18,566 bases of DNA from CAZBBB01 sp964490005 (GTDB taxonomy: Bacteria > Planctomycetota > B15-G4), in contig CAZBBB010000058.1 of assembly GCA_964490005.1 (NCBI GenBank), positions 1 to 18,566 on the forward strand, written 5' to 3'. Of this stretch, positions 7,866 through 14,264 are shown piece by piece (position 1 is the first letter of the stretch; each line of letters begins with the position of its first letter). The notes below the pieces were generated by a model. The model saw only the letters and a program-made list of their open reading frames with translations. It was not told the origin of the DNA and searched no databases. A program made the translations under genes and the position numbers.

Positions 7866-8582
7866 GTGCCGATCCTGCGCCTGTGTCTGTGGTCGGGGCC
7901 GCGCAACGTGTCGACGGCGCTGATGTACGCCTTCGCGCAGCGGCCCGACACGCGCGTCGTCGACGAGCCGCTCTACGCGCACTACCTGCGCGTCTCGGGA
8001 GCCGAGCACCCCGGGCGCGACGAGGTCCTCGCGGCGCAGGATGCCGACGGCGAGCGCGTGGTGCGCGAGCTGATCTGCGGGCCCTGCGACCGGCCGGTGC
8101 TGTTCCTCAAGCAGATGGCGCACCACCTCGTGGCGCTCGACCGCGGCTTCCTCGCGCGGACCGCGAACGTGCTGCTCGTGCGCGAGCCGGCGCGCATGCT
8201 CGTGAGCCTGGCGCGGGTGCTCGGCGCGCCGAGTCTGCGCGACACGGGGCTCGCCACGCAGAGCGCGCTGCTCGACGAACTGCTGGCCCTCGGGCAGGAC
8301 CCGGCCGTGCTCGACGCCGGCCGGCTGCTGGCCGATCCCGCGGGCGTGCTCGAGCGTCTGTGTCGCCACGTCGGCCTGGACTTCGACCCGGCCATGCTGC
8401 GCTGGCCGGCCGGCCCGCGCGCCGAGGACGGTGTCTGGGCCCGGCACTGGTACGGGGCCGTGTGGCGCTCGACCGGTTTCGAGCCGCCGCCGCGCGGAGC
8501 ACTCGTCGTGCCGGCGGCCCTGCAGGACGTGCTCGCGCAGTGCCGGCCGCACTACGAGAAGCTGCGGGCGCGCGCCCTGTAG
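7866..8582 (+). CDS. Sulfotransferase family protein
   Basis: A 238-residue soluble protein. The N-terminus LCLWSGPRNVSTALMYAFAQ (about 6-25) is the PAPS 5'-phosphosulfate-binding loop of the P-loop sulfotransferase-like family, in the variant SGPRNxSTAxMYxFAQR. FLKQMAHHL (80-88) and VLLVREPARMLVSLARV (about 102-118) correspond to the central strand and the 3'-phosphate-binding segment. Known sulfotransferases move sulfate from PAPS to hydroxyl or amino groups; many members of this short subgroup are uncharacterised. The start is GTG 7866, directly before the first strand and preceded by GGAG with normal spacing. Proximity to glycan genes hints at glycan sulfation, but the subgroup is also found in unrelated settings. 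Confidence 0.78.
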   Translation: MPILRLCLWSGPRNVSTALMYAFAQRPDTRVVDEPLYAHYLRVSGAEHPGRDEVLAAQDADGERVVRELICGPCDRPVLFLKQMAHHLVALDRGFLARTANVLLVREPARMLVSLARVLGAPSLRDTGLATQSALLDELLALGQDPAVLDAGRLLADPAGVLERLCRHVGLDFDPAMLRWPAGPRAEDGVWARHWYGAVWRSTGFEPPPRGALVVPAALQDVLAQCRPHYEKLRARAL

Positions 8583-8600
8583 CGCGGCGCGGCGCGCGGC
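8583..8600. other. Short convergent junction
   Basis: Only 18 bases separate the stops of the sulfotransferase gene and the FG-GAP lipoprotein gene. The junction and its flanks are GC-only and partly self-complementary (CGCGGCGC near 8583 and GCGCCGCG near 8616), but no T tract follows, so I do not call an intrinsic terminator. Confidence 0.25.
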
Positions 8601-10103
8601 TCAGCGCGCGCCCGGCGCCGCGTCGTCGCGCGGCACGCGGCCGTCGAGCGTCGGCCCGCGGTACTGGCCCGAGCGCACGCGCGGCAGCGGGCCCTCGTGC
8701 TCGAGCACGAAGCGGAAGGCGTGGTCCCAGGTGACGACGAGCAGGTCGAGGCGCCCGTCGCCGTCGAGGTCGCCGATCCACGGCGTGGCGGCGGCGAAGC
8801 CCGGCAGGTCGCGGACCAGGCGCGAGGCCCGTCCGGGCCGGCCGTCGAACAGCTCGAGCCGCGAGGTCAGGATCGTGCGGTTGGTGCCGTACGAGAGGTT
8901 GGTGAGCGCGAGCACCTCGTCGTGCCCGTCGTGGTCGACGTCGAGCACCACGGCCGAGGACATGACCATCACGCCCCAGTCGCGCTCGTCGAGCAGCCGC
9001 CCGTCGCGGCCGTCGAGCCAGCGGATCACCGCGCGCGTCTCGTACACCGGCCAGCGCCCCTCGGAGAGCGCGATGCACACGTCGAGGACCTCGTCGTCGT
9101 TGAAGCGGCCGAGCGCGGGCGTGACGTACGACTCGCAGCCCGGCAGGCGCTCGGTCCAGACCGGCTCGCCCGTGTCCCCGTCGAGGCGCGCGACCATGCC
9201 GTGGAAGGCGGTCGCCAGCACGTCGGCCCGGCCGCGCCCGTCGAAGTCGTGCACGACGAGCCCGGCCACGACGCCCTTCTTGCCGCGCGCGTCGAAGCGC
9301 CAGCGTTCGTCCAGCGACGGGAAGTCGAGGCAGAACACGTGGCCCGGCAGGGTCTCGCCGCCGGTGCCGAGCAGCAGGCGCGCGCCGTCGGGGCGCAGGT
9401 CGAGCGCCGGTGTCGCGTAGCTCTCGCGTCCGTCGGGCATGAGCGCCGTGCGCAGGATCGCGCCCGTCGCCGCGCTCAGCACGTAGAGGCGGCCGACGTG
9501 GCGCGCCAGGTCGTCGCCGCCCGCCTGCAGGCCGACGAGGTCGGGCAGCCCGTCGCCGTCGACGTCGGGACAGGGCGTGAGCGTGTCGAAGTCGGTCGGC
9601 GGGAACTCGTGGTCGGGGTTGGCGTTGCGCAGGCCCCAGATGCGGGAGGCGTCGCGCCCGCTCACCGCCGTGATGCGCCCCATGAGCTTGCGGCTGCCGG
9701 CCACGACGTCCTGCACGCCGTCGCCGTCGAGGTCCTGCAGGTGCGCGGTCGCGAAGACCTCGTCGTCGAACTCGGCGGTCCAGAGCGTCGCGCCGCTGCC
9801 GCCGTCGAGCGCCACGACCGCGCCGTACTGCAGCTCGCGCCCGAGGCCGAGCACCAGGTCGGGCAGGCCGTCGCCGTTCAGGTCGGCCACGCGCGGCGAA
9901 CTCGAACCGAGGCCCTTGAGTTCGCGCTCCCAGACCAGCGAGAGCGCGAGCGGGGCCGGTGGCGGCGACGGCGGCGCGCGCGCTTCGTCCGCGGCCCCTG
10001 GCCCGGCCGGCGACGGCGCGTCGGACGCCTCGGCGCAGGCCGCGACGGCGAGCAGCAGGGCGCGGGCGAGCAGCGGGCCGCGCAGCGTCAAGGGGCGTGC
10101 CAT
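8601..10103 (-). CDS. FG-GAP/PQQ-like beta-propeller lipoprotein
   Basis: A 500-residue exported protein. The lipoprotein signal ends LAVAAC (Cys23), followed by a Pro/Ala/Ser-rich linker to about residue 52. It then carries about seven FG-GAP/VCBS calcium-binding repeats (for example ADLNGDGLPDLVL at about 73-85, QDLDGDGVQDVV at about 117 and GDLDGDGRLDLLVV near the C-terminus), interleaved with phrases such as VVALDGGSGATLWTAEF that recall PQQ-type propeller strands. There is no ASPIC/UnbV domain, unlike the other two propeller proteins in the window. The function is unknown; outer-surface binding or scaffolding is a guess. It is the last gene of the six-gene minus-strand operon, 12 bases after the methyltransferase stop, but may also have its own near-leaderless promoter (10113-10118). 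Confidence 0.82.
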   Translation of the reverse strand: MARPLTLRGPLLARALLLAVAACAEASDAPSPAGPGAADEARAPPSPPPAPLALSLVWERELKGLGSSSPRVADLNGDGLPDLVLGLGRELQYGAVVALDGGSGATLWTAEFDDEVFATAHLQDLDGDGVQDVVAGSRKLMGRITAVSGRDASRIWGLRNANPDHEFPPTDFDTLTPCPDVDGDGLPDLVGLQAGGDDLARHVGRLYVLSAATGAILRTALMPDGRESYATPALDLRPDGARLLLGTGGETLPGHVFCLDFPSLDERWRFDARGKKGVVAGLVVHDFDGRGRADVLATAFHGMVARLDGDTGEPVWTERLPGCESYVTPALGRFNDDEVLDVCIALSEGRWPVYETRAVIRWLDGRDGRLLDERDWGVMVMSSAVVLDVDHDGHDEVLALTNLSYGTNRTILTSRLELFDGRPGRASRLVRDLPGFAAATPWIGDLDGDGRLDLLVVTWDHAFRFVLEHEGPLPRVRSGQYRGPTLDGRVPRDDAAPGAR

Positions 10104-10112
10104 GGGGCGCGG

Positions 10113-10118
10113 ATTCTA
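10113..10118 (-). promoter_or_regulatory. TAGAAT -10-like box overlapping the methyltransferase stop
   Basis: Read on the minus strand, GCTAGAATCC spans 10120-10111; its TAG (10118-10116) is the stop codon of the methyltransferase gene. Only 9 bases separate the box from the ATG at 10103, so a transcript from it would be nearly leaderless. No Shine-Dalgarno sequence lies in this gap. It matches the boxes at 7827 and 14217. Confidence 0.4.
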
Positions 10119-10955
10119 GCGCGCGGGGGGCGCCGCCCGGCGGCGCGCGATCCACAGGTCCTGCGGGAAGGCCTGTCCGCGTGCGCCGGGCAGGTGCTCG
10201 AGCACCTGGAAGTCGGCGAGCAGGCGCGTGCGCACGGCGCTCTCCGGGTGATGGGCGAGGAACCACTTGCGGCCTTCGGGCGCCCAGGCCTGCACGACGA
10301 TCTGCCCGGCGTCGAAGCGGCGCCGCTCGGCGCGCGAGAGCAGCGCGCGCTGACCGCGCCCGTGCGTCGTGAGCAGCACCAGCCCGCCGGGGCGCAGCAC
10401 GCGGGCCAAGTCCGCGGTCCAGGCGCGCGCCGAGCGCTCGGACAGGTGCGTGAGGACCGAGAAGCCCAGCACGACGTCGAAGCTGGTGTCCGGCACGGGC
10501 AGCGGCGGCTGCGGCGCGTGCGCGACGAACTCGATGCCGGCGAGCGCGGCGGACTGCGCGCGGCACCAGTCCACGGCGCGCGCGTCGGCGTCGGCGGCGA
10601 CGAGGCGCCCGGCGCGCGCGCCGAGCGCGGCGCGCAGATGCCGCGTGATGCGCGCGCACCCGCAGCCCCATTCGAGCAGCGCGAGCGGGACGGACGGCGC
10701 GTGGCGCGCGAGGGCCTCGGCCAGCACGCGGGCGTGCGCGGCGCCCGTGGCGTCCCAGACCTGCCAGTCGACGTGGTTCCAGGCGTCCCAGGCCAGCTCG
10801 ACGGGCGGCGGGGCCAGGCCCGGACGTGCGGCGAGGAAGGCCGCGTTGCGGCGCGCGGCCCGGCGCAGCGCCAGCGCGCGCCGCGTGCGATCGACCGTCG
10901 CGAGCAGCCCCGCGGCGGCGAGCAGGCGGGCCGTCGTCCAGCGCAGGCCGGCCAT
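10116..10955 (-). CDS. Class I SAM-dependent methyltransferase
   Basis: A 279-residue protein. Motif I of the SAM-binding fold is LLEWGCGCARITRHL (about 93-107). An acidic strand end VAADADARAVDWC (about 119-131) and motif IV-like SFDVVLGFSVLTHLSE (about 158-173) follow, then RVLRPGGLVLLTTHG, the usual post-IV strand with PGG turn. This is the standard class I methyltransferase layout found in many glycan-modifying enzymes. An N-terminal extension of about 50 residues includes a short hydrophobic stretch (10-21) followed by an Arg-rich segment. The substrate is unknown; its place after two glycosyltransferases suggests methylation of a sugar or lipid-linked glycan. The ATG at 10955 lies two bases after the glycosyltransferase stop. 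Confidence 0.82.
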   Translation of the reverse strand: MAGLRWTTARLLAAAGLLATVDRTRRALALRRAARRNAAFLAARPGLAPPPVELAWDAWNHVDWQVWDATGAAHARVLAEALARHAPSVPLALLEWGCGCARITRHLRAALGARAGRLVAADADARAVDWCRAQSAALAGIEFVAHAPQPPLPVPDTSFDVVLGFSVLTHLSERSARAWTADLARVLRPGGLVLLTTHGRGQRALLSRAERRRFDAGQIVVQAWAPEGRKWFLAHHPESAVRTRLLADFQVLEHLPGARGQAFPQDLWIARRRAAPPAR

Positions 10956-10957
10956 GC

Positions 10958-12070
10958 TCAGGCGCCCTTTGCGAGGCAGCGGCGGTAGACGTCCGTCGTG
11001 GCGGCCGCGAGGGCTTCCCACGAGAACTTCGCGGCGCGGCGCAGGCCGGCGCGCGCGAGGCCCGCGCGCAGCGCCGGCTCGGTGGCGAGCCGGGCCAGCG
11101 CCTCGCGCAGCGCCTCGTCGTCGCGCGGGTCGACGAGCAGGGCCGCGTCGCCGGCGACCTCGGGCAGCGACGAGGTGTTCGACGCGAGCACCGGCGCGCC
11201 GCAGGCCATGGCCTCGAGCACCGGCAAGCCGAAGCCCTCGTACAGCGAGGGATACACGAACGCGTCGGCCAGGCCGTAGAGCGCGACGAGATCGGCGCGC
11301 GGCACGTAGCCCAGGCGGCGCACGCGACCGTCCGGGGCCAGCCGGCGCAGATCGGCCTCGAGCGCCGAGCCGCGCCGCCCGGTCTGCCCGACGAGCAGCA
11401 GGTCGTGATCGATGCGCCGGTCGGCGAGCAGTCCGGCGAAGCAGCGCACGAGGCGCGCCAGGTTCTTGCGCGGCTCGACGTTGCCGACCGCCAGCAGGAA
11501 GGGCCGCTGCACGCCGAGGCGCGCCGCCGCCGGCCGCCGTTCGTCGTCGGCGAGCGGCCGGAACTCGGGGCCCGCCGCCTCGTGCGTCACGCTCACGCGC
11601 CCGGGCGGCACGCCGTAGCGCTCGATCAGGTCGCGACGGCTGTGCTCCGACACGGTCAGGACGTGCGCCGCCCGCCGGCAGGCGTCGCGCACGAGCGCGG
11701 ACATCCACAGCCGCTCGTGCAGCGGAAAGCACTCCGGCACGGCCTCGTAGGAGATGTCGTGCACCGTCACGACCGCCGGGCAGGGCAGTCGGGGCGGCAG
11801 CACGTACTGGAAGTGGGCCAGCTCGATGCGCGCCCGCCGCAGCGCGCGCGGCAGGGCGACGGGCAGCCGCAGCAGCGGCGTGTGCGGGACGACGCGCACG
11901 GCGCCCTTCAGCGGCGCGGGCAGCGGCCGCGTGTGGAAGAAGGTGTAGTCCAGGTCGGCGTCCTCGCGCGCGAGCAGGGCCGCGGCGAGCTGACGCGCGT
12001 AGGTCTCGTTGCCGGTCTGGCGGCCGCCGAGCGCGTGCACGTCGAGGCCGATGCGGCGCGGCGCGCTCAT
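10958..12070 (-). CDS. Glycosyltransferase family 4 (GT-B fold)
   Basis: A 370-residue protein with both Rossmann-like halves of a GT-B enzyme. The N-terminal half contains IGLDVHALGGRQTGNETYARQL, in the pattern of GT4 enzymes that follow a G-x-G-N/R acceptor loop. AVVTVHDISYEAVPE and HVLTVSEHSRRDLIERYGV follow. The C-terminal donor half contains FLLAVGNVEPRKNL (near 190-203) and the E-x7-E motif in SLYEGFGLPVLEAMACGAPV (Glu278 and Glu286), which binds the nucleotide-sugar. It is expected to be a retaining transferase acting on a lipid-linked or surface glycan at the cytoplasmic membrane. The start ATG 12070 overlaps the GT2 stop as ATGA, indicating coupled translation. Confidence 0.88.
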   Translation of the reverse strand: MSAPRRIGLDVHALGGRQTGNETYARQLAAALLAREDADLDYTFFHTRPLPAPLKGAVRVVPHTPLLRLPVALPRALRRARIELAHFQYVLPPRLPCPAVVTVHDISYEAVPECFPLHERLWMSALVRDACRRAAHVLTVSEHSRRDLIERYGVPPGRVSVTHEAAGPEFRPLADDERRPAAARLGVQRPFLLAVGNVEPRKNLARLVRCFAGLLADRRIDHDLLLVGQTGRRGSALEADLRRLAPDGRVRRLGYVPRADLVALYGLADAFVYPSLYEGFGLPVLEAMACGAPVLASNTSSLPEVAGDAALLVDPRDDEALREALARLATEPALRAGLARAGLRRAAKFSWEALAAATTDVYRRCLAKGA

Positions 12071-12972
12071 GGGGCGTACCGGGCCGCCCGCACGGCGCGC
12101 AGCGCGCGCACGACGGGGCGCGCGGCCAGCCAGGACAGCGAGCCGCGCGACGCGATGCGCCGCAGGCCGGCGGCCCACTCGCCCGCACGGCACTCCTCGA
12201 GGCCGATGAGGGTGTGGTAGACGGCGCGGCGCCGCGCGAGCAGCGCAGGCGGCAGCTCGGCGGCCCAGGCTTCGACGACCGCCAGAGCCTCGAGGTGCGA
12301 ACGTCGCGCCGTCGTGCGGGACATGTTGGCGGCGTGCACGCGGTAGCGGCAGCAGACCCGCTGCAGCGCGCGCGCCTCGTGGCGCCGGGCCAGGTGCGTG
12401 AACAGCGCGTAGTCGACCGCGACGTGCAGCGCGCTCAGGCGCGGCAGCGCGTCGCGGCAGGCGTCGGCCCGCACGAGGGCGCTGCTCATCGCGATGAAGT
12501 TCGAGACTTCGACGAGCCGCTCGAAGATGCGGCCCTCGGGCAGCGGACGGCCGACGTCGAGGTGGTGGTAGGGGCGTTCGCGCCCCGTCACGTCGAAGGC
12601 CAGCGCGCGGCCGTAGACGAGCGCGACGTCCGCGGCGCCCGGGCCGTCGACGAGCGCCAGTTGGCGCTCGAGCTTGTCGGGCAGCCACAGGTCGTCCTGG
12701 TCGAGGAAGGCGATCCATGCTCCGCGCGCGGCGCGCAGGGCCTGAACGCGCGCGGCTCCGAGCGGCACGCGCTCGCGCAGGCGGTGCAGGACGAGCCGCG
12801 GGTCGGCGTGCGCGGCCGCGATCTGGGCCGTCGCATCGGTGCTGGCGTCGTCCCAGACGAGCAACTCGAAGTCGGGCCAGGTCTGCGCGCTCGCGCTCTC
12901 GAGCGCCGCGGCGATCCAGGGGGCGCCGTTGCAGGCGTTGACCACGACGCTCAGGCGCGGTGCGGCGGCCAT
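12067..12972 (-). CDS. Glycosyltransferase family 2 (GT-A fold)
   Basis: A 301-residue protein. The start LSVVVNACNGAPWIAAALES and then FELLVWDDASTDAT (about 35-48) is the nucleotide-binding opening of inverting GT2 enzymes. DQDDLWLPDKLERQ (about 91-104) supplies the DxD-like metal-binding motif. SALHVAVDYALFTHLARR and the His/Arg-rich tail fit the acceptor half. There are no clear membrane helices. The start ATG 12972 shares one base with the stop of the upstream acetyltransferase-like gene (TGATG), and the stop overlaps the GT4 start, so the gene is embedded in the operon. The sugar specificity is not readable from sequence. Confidence 0.87.
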   Translation of the reverse strand: MAAAPRLSVVVNACNGAPWIAAALESASAQTWPDFELLVWDDASTDATAQIAAAHADPRLVLHRLRERVPLGAARVQALRAARGAWIAFLDQDDLWLPDKLERQLALVDGPGAADVALVYGRALAFDVTGRERPYHHLDVGRPLPEGRIFERLVEVSNFIAMSSALVRADACRDALPRLSALHVAVDYALFTHLARRHEARALQRVCCRYRVHAANMSRTTARRSHLEALAVVEAWAAELPPALLARRRAVYHTLIGLEECRAGEWAAGLRRIASRGSLSWLAARPVVRALRAVRAARYAP

Positions 12973-13586
12973 CAGGGGGCGGCCACGACGACGCGCAGGG
13001 CGCGCGAGACGGCGGTGGCGCCGGGCGGGAGATCGGCGCACAGGGCCGTGCGCGGGGCGACGGTCGCGCCGTCGCCCACGTCCACCGGGCCGAGCACGCA
13101 GGCGAGCACGCCGACGCTGACCCGCTCGCCCAGTCGCGGGCCGTCCTCCAGCGGAGCGAAGAACAGCGGCCCCTGCCCGAGGCAGGCGGCGCGCGCGAAC
13201 AGGGTCAGTTCGTCGCCCGCGCGGCCGTGGAAGCTGACGCCCGAGGGGTGGGGCAGGTATGCGCCGTCGCCGAGGCAGCTCGCCGGGCTGATCGCGACGC
13301 GGTGCAGCAGCAGGTTGAGCTGCGCGAGCAGGCGCGGGACGCGGCGCCAGCCGCGCGCATGCAGCAGGTGCGCGAGGCGATGCAGGCCCAGGGCGAGGAC
13401 ACCCGGCATCAGGCGCGCGCCGCGCGTCGAGCCGCTCGTCGCGTCGGGCGTCGCCCGGAACGCCGCGGCCTGCCGGCGCGCGCGCTCGACGTCGGCGCGC
13501 CACGCCCGGCGCAGCGCGGCCGCCTCGGCGTAGCGGCGCTCGCGGCACGCGGCGTGGGCCGCATCGGCAAGACGCTTGCGGCTCAC
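12972..13586 (-). CDS. Serine-acetyltransferase-like protein, second copy
   Basis: A 204-residue protein. A helical N-terminal part (1-95) leads into a left-handed beta-helix region with the CysE-like block LGDGAYLPHPSGVSFHGRAG (105-124) and later GERVSVGVLACVLGPVDVGDGATVAPRTAL (153-182). His113, in PHPSG, sits where CysE-type enzymes place the catalytic His of the DHATG segment. The domain is shorter than true CysE and the pair sits in a glycan operon, so O-acetylation of a sugar is more likely than cysteine synthesis (inference). The start is GTG 13586, overlapping the previous stop as GTGA. Residues about 83-125 align clearly with the neighbouring copy. Confidence 0.72.
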   Translation of the reverse strand: MSRKRLADAAHAACRERRYAEAAALRRAWRADVERARRQAAAFRATPDATSGSTRGARLMPGVLALGLHRLAHLLHARGWRRVPRLLAQLNLLLHRVAISPASCLGDGAYLPHPSGVSFHGRAGDELTLFARAACLGQGPLFFAPLEDGPRLGERVSVGVLACVLGPVDVGDGATVAPRTALCADLPPGATAVSRALRVVVAAP

Positions 13587-14149
13587 GCGCGTTCGCCTGC
13601 CGTGCCGGCGGACCTCGACGTCGTGAAGCGCGCGGGCGACGGCTCCACGACGGCGTCGTCGGGCAGATCGTCCGTCACGAGGCAGCCGGGACCGATGCGC
13701 GCGCGATGCCCGATGCGCACCGGGCCCAGCACGCCGGCCTGCGCCGCCAGGACGACGCCGTCGCCGAGCACCGGCAGTCCCGGGCCGCCGCCGATCTCGT
13801 CGCGCGCGGTCCGCGCGCCGAGGCCCGACATCGCGCCCGCCGTCAGGTCGCGGCCCGCGCGGCCGGCCAGGCAGACGCCCAGCGGGTGCGGCACGAGCAG
13901 GCCCGCGCCCAGATCGCTGTGCGGACTGATGTCGGCGCCCGTGAGCAGCAGGTTCAGGTGCCAGAGCAGGCGCGCGAGGCGCGGCCGTCCGGCGCGGTGC
14001 TGTCGATGGCTGGCGCGGTGCAGGCGCACGCACTGCCACGGCGGGTACAGCGCGAGCAGCGCGGGCCGACCCGCACCGCAGGCCTGCAGGTGGGCCAGCA
14101 GCCGCTCGCGGTCGCGCTGCAGTCGCTCGACGGTCTCGTGGCGGTTCAC
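13583..14149 (-). CDS. Serine-acetyltransferase-like protein, first copy
   Basis: A 188-residue protein, first gene of the minus-strand operon. Helical residues 1-70 precede a beta-helix with ADISPHSDLGAGLLVPHPLG (72-91, candidate catalytic His88) and GRAGRDLTAGAM, then hexapeptide-type turns GDGVVLAAQAGVLGPVRIGHRARIGPGCLV (129-158). The motif order equals that of the following gene, which shows tandem duplication followed by strong divergence. As with that gene, acetyl transfer from acetyl-CoA to a glycan or sugar is inferred from the family and the neighbours. The start is GTG 14149; GAGGA five bases upstream is a clear ribosome-binding site. Confidence 0.72.
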   Translation of the reverse strand: MNRHETVERLQRDRERLLAHLQACGAGRPALLALYPPWQCVRLHRASHRQHRAGRPRLARLLWHLNLLLTGADISPHSDLGAGLLVPHPLGVCLAGRAGRDLTAGAMSGLGARTARDEIGGGPGLPVLGDGVVLAAQAGVLGPVRIGHRARIGPGCLVTDDLPDDAVVEPSPARFTTSRSAGTAGERA

Positions 14150-14177
14150 GGCGGTCCTCGGAGCGGGTCTCGGCGCG

Positions 14178-14183
14178 ATGATA
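14178..14183 (-). promoter_or_regulatory. Possible -10 box of the six-gene glycan operon
   Basis: On the minus strand the AT-rich run ATTATCAT (14185-14178) contains TATCAT, close to the -10 consensus, 28 bases upstream of the GTG at 14149. No good -35 is seen at the right distance. It is the only AT-rich spot in the 115-base divergent gap (14150-14264), apart from the TAGAAT box on the other strand. Confidence 0.4.
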
Positions 14184-14216
14184 ATGCCGGCGCGACGACG
14201 GCCGGCGCGGCGAGGC

Positions 14217-14222
14217 TAGAAT
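14217..14222 (+). promoter_or_regulatory. TAGAAT -10-like box for the propeller/UnbV/thioredoxin gene
   Basis: GGCTAGAATCCCGCGC (14215-14230) carries the same core as the boxes at 7827 and 10113-10118 and sits 42 bases before the ATG at 14265. GGAGG at 14248-14252 is the probable ribosome-binding site, with slightly long spacing. There is no evident -35 hexamer. Confidence 0.45.
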
Positions 14223-14264
14223 CCCGCGCTGGCGAACGGGGCGATCCGGAGGCGCGCGACGGTC

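Noticed and set aside
5982..8552. 856-codon open frame on the minus strand opposite the glycosyltransferase and sulfotransferase
   Set aside because: Low-complexity Arg/Gln/Glu/Ala-rich translation without domains; a shadow of the two recognisable plus-strand genes.
8583..8625. Intrinsic bidirectional terminator between convergent genes
   Set aside because: Self-complementary GC runs are present but no T tract on either side, and such runs are common throughout this sequence.
10369..13533. 1054-codon plus-strand open frame across the glycan operon
   Set aside because: Translation is Arg/Ala/Ser low complexity, while the minus strand shows clear glycosyltransferase, methyltransferase and acetyltransferase motifs with operon-type overlaps.
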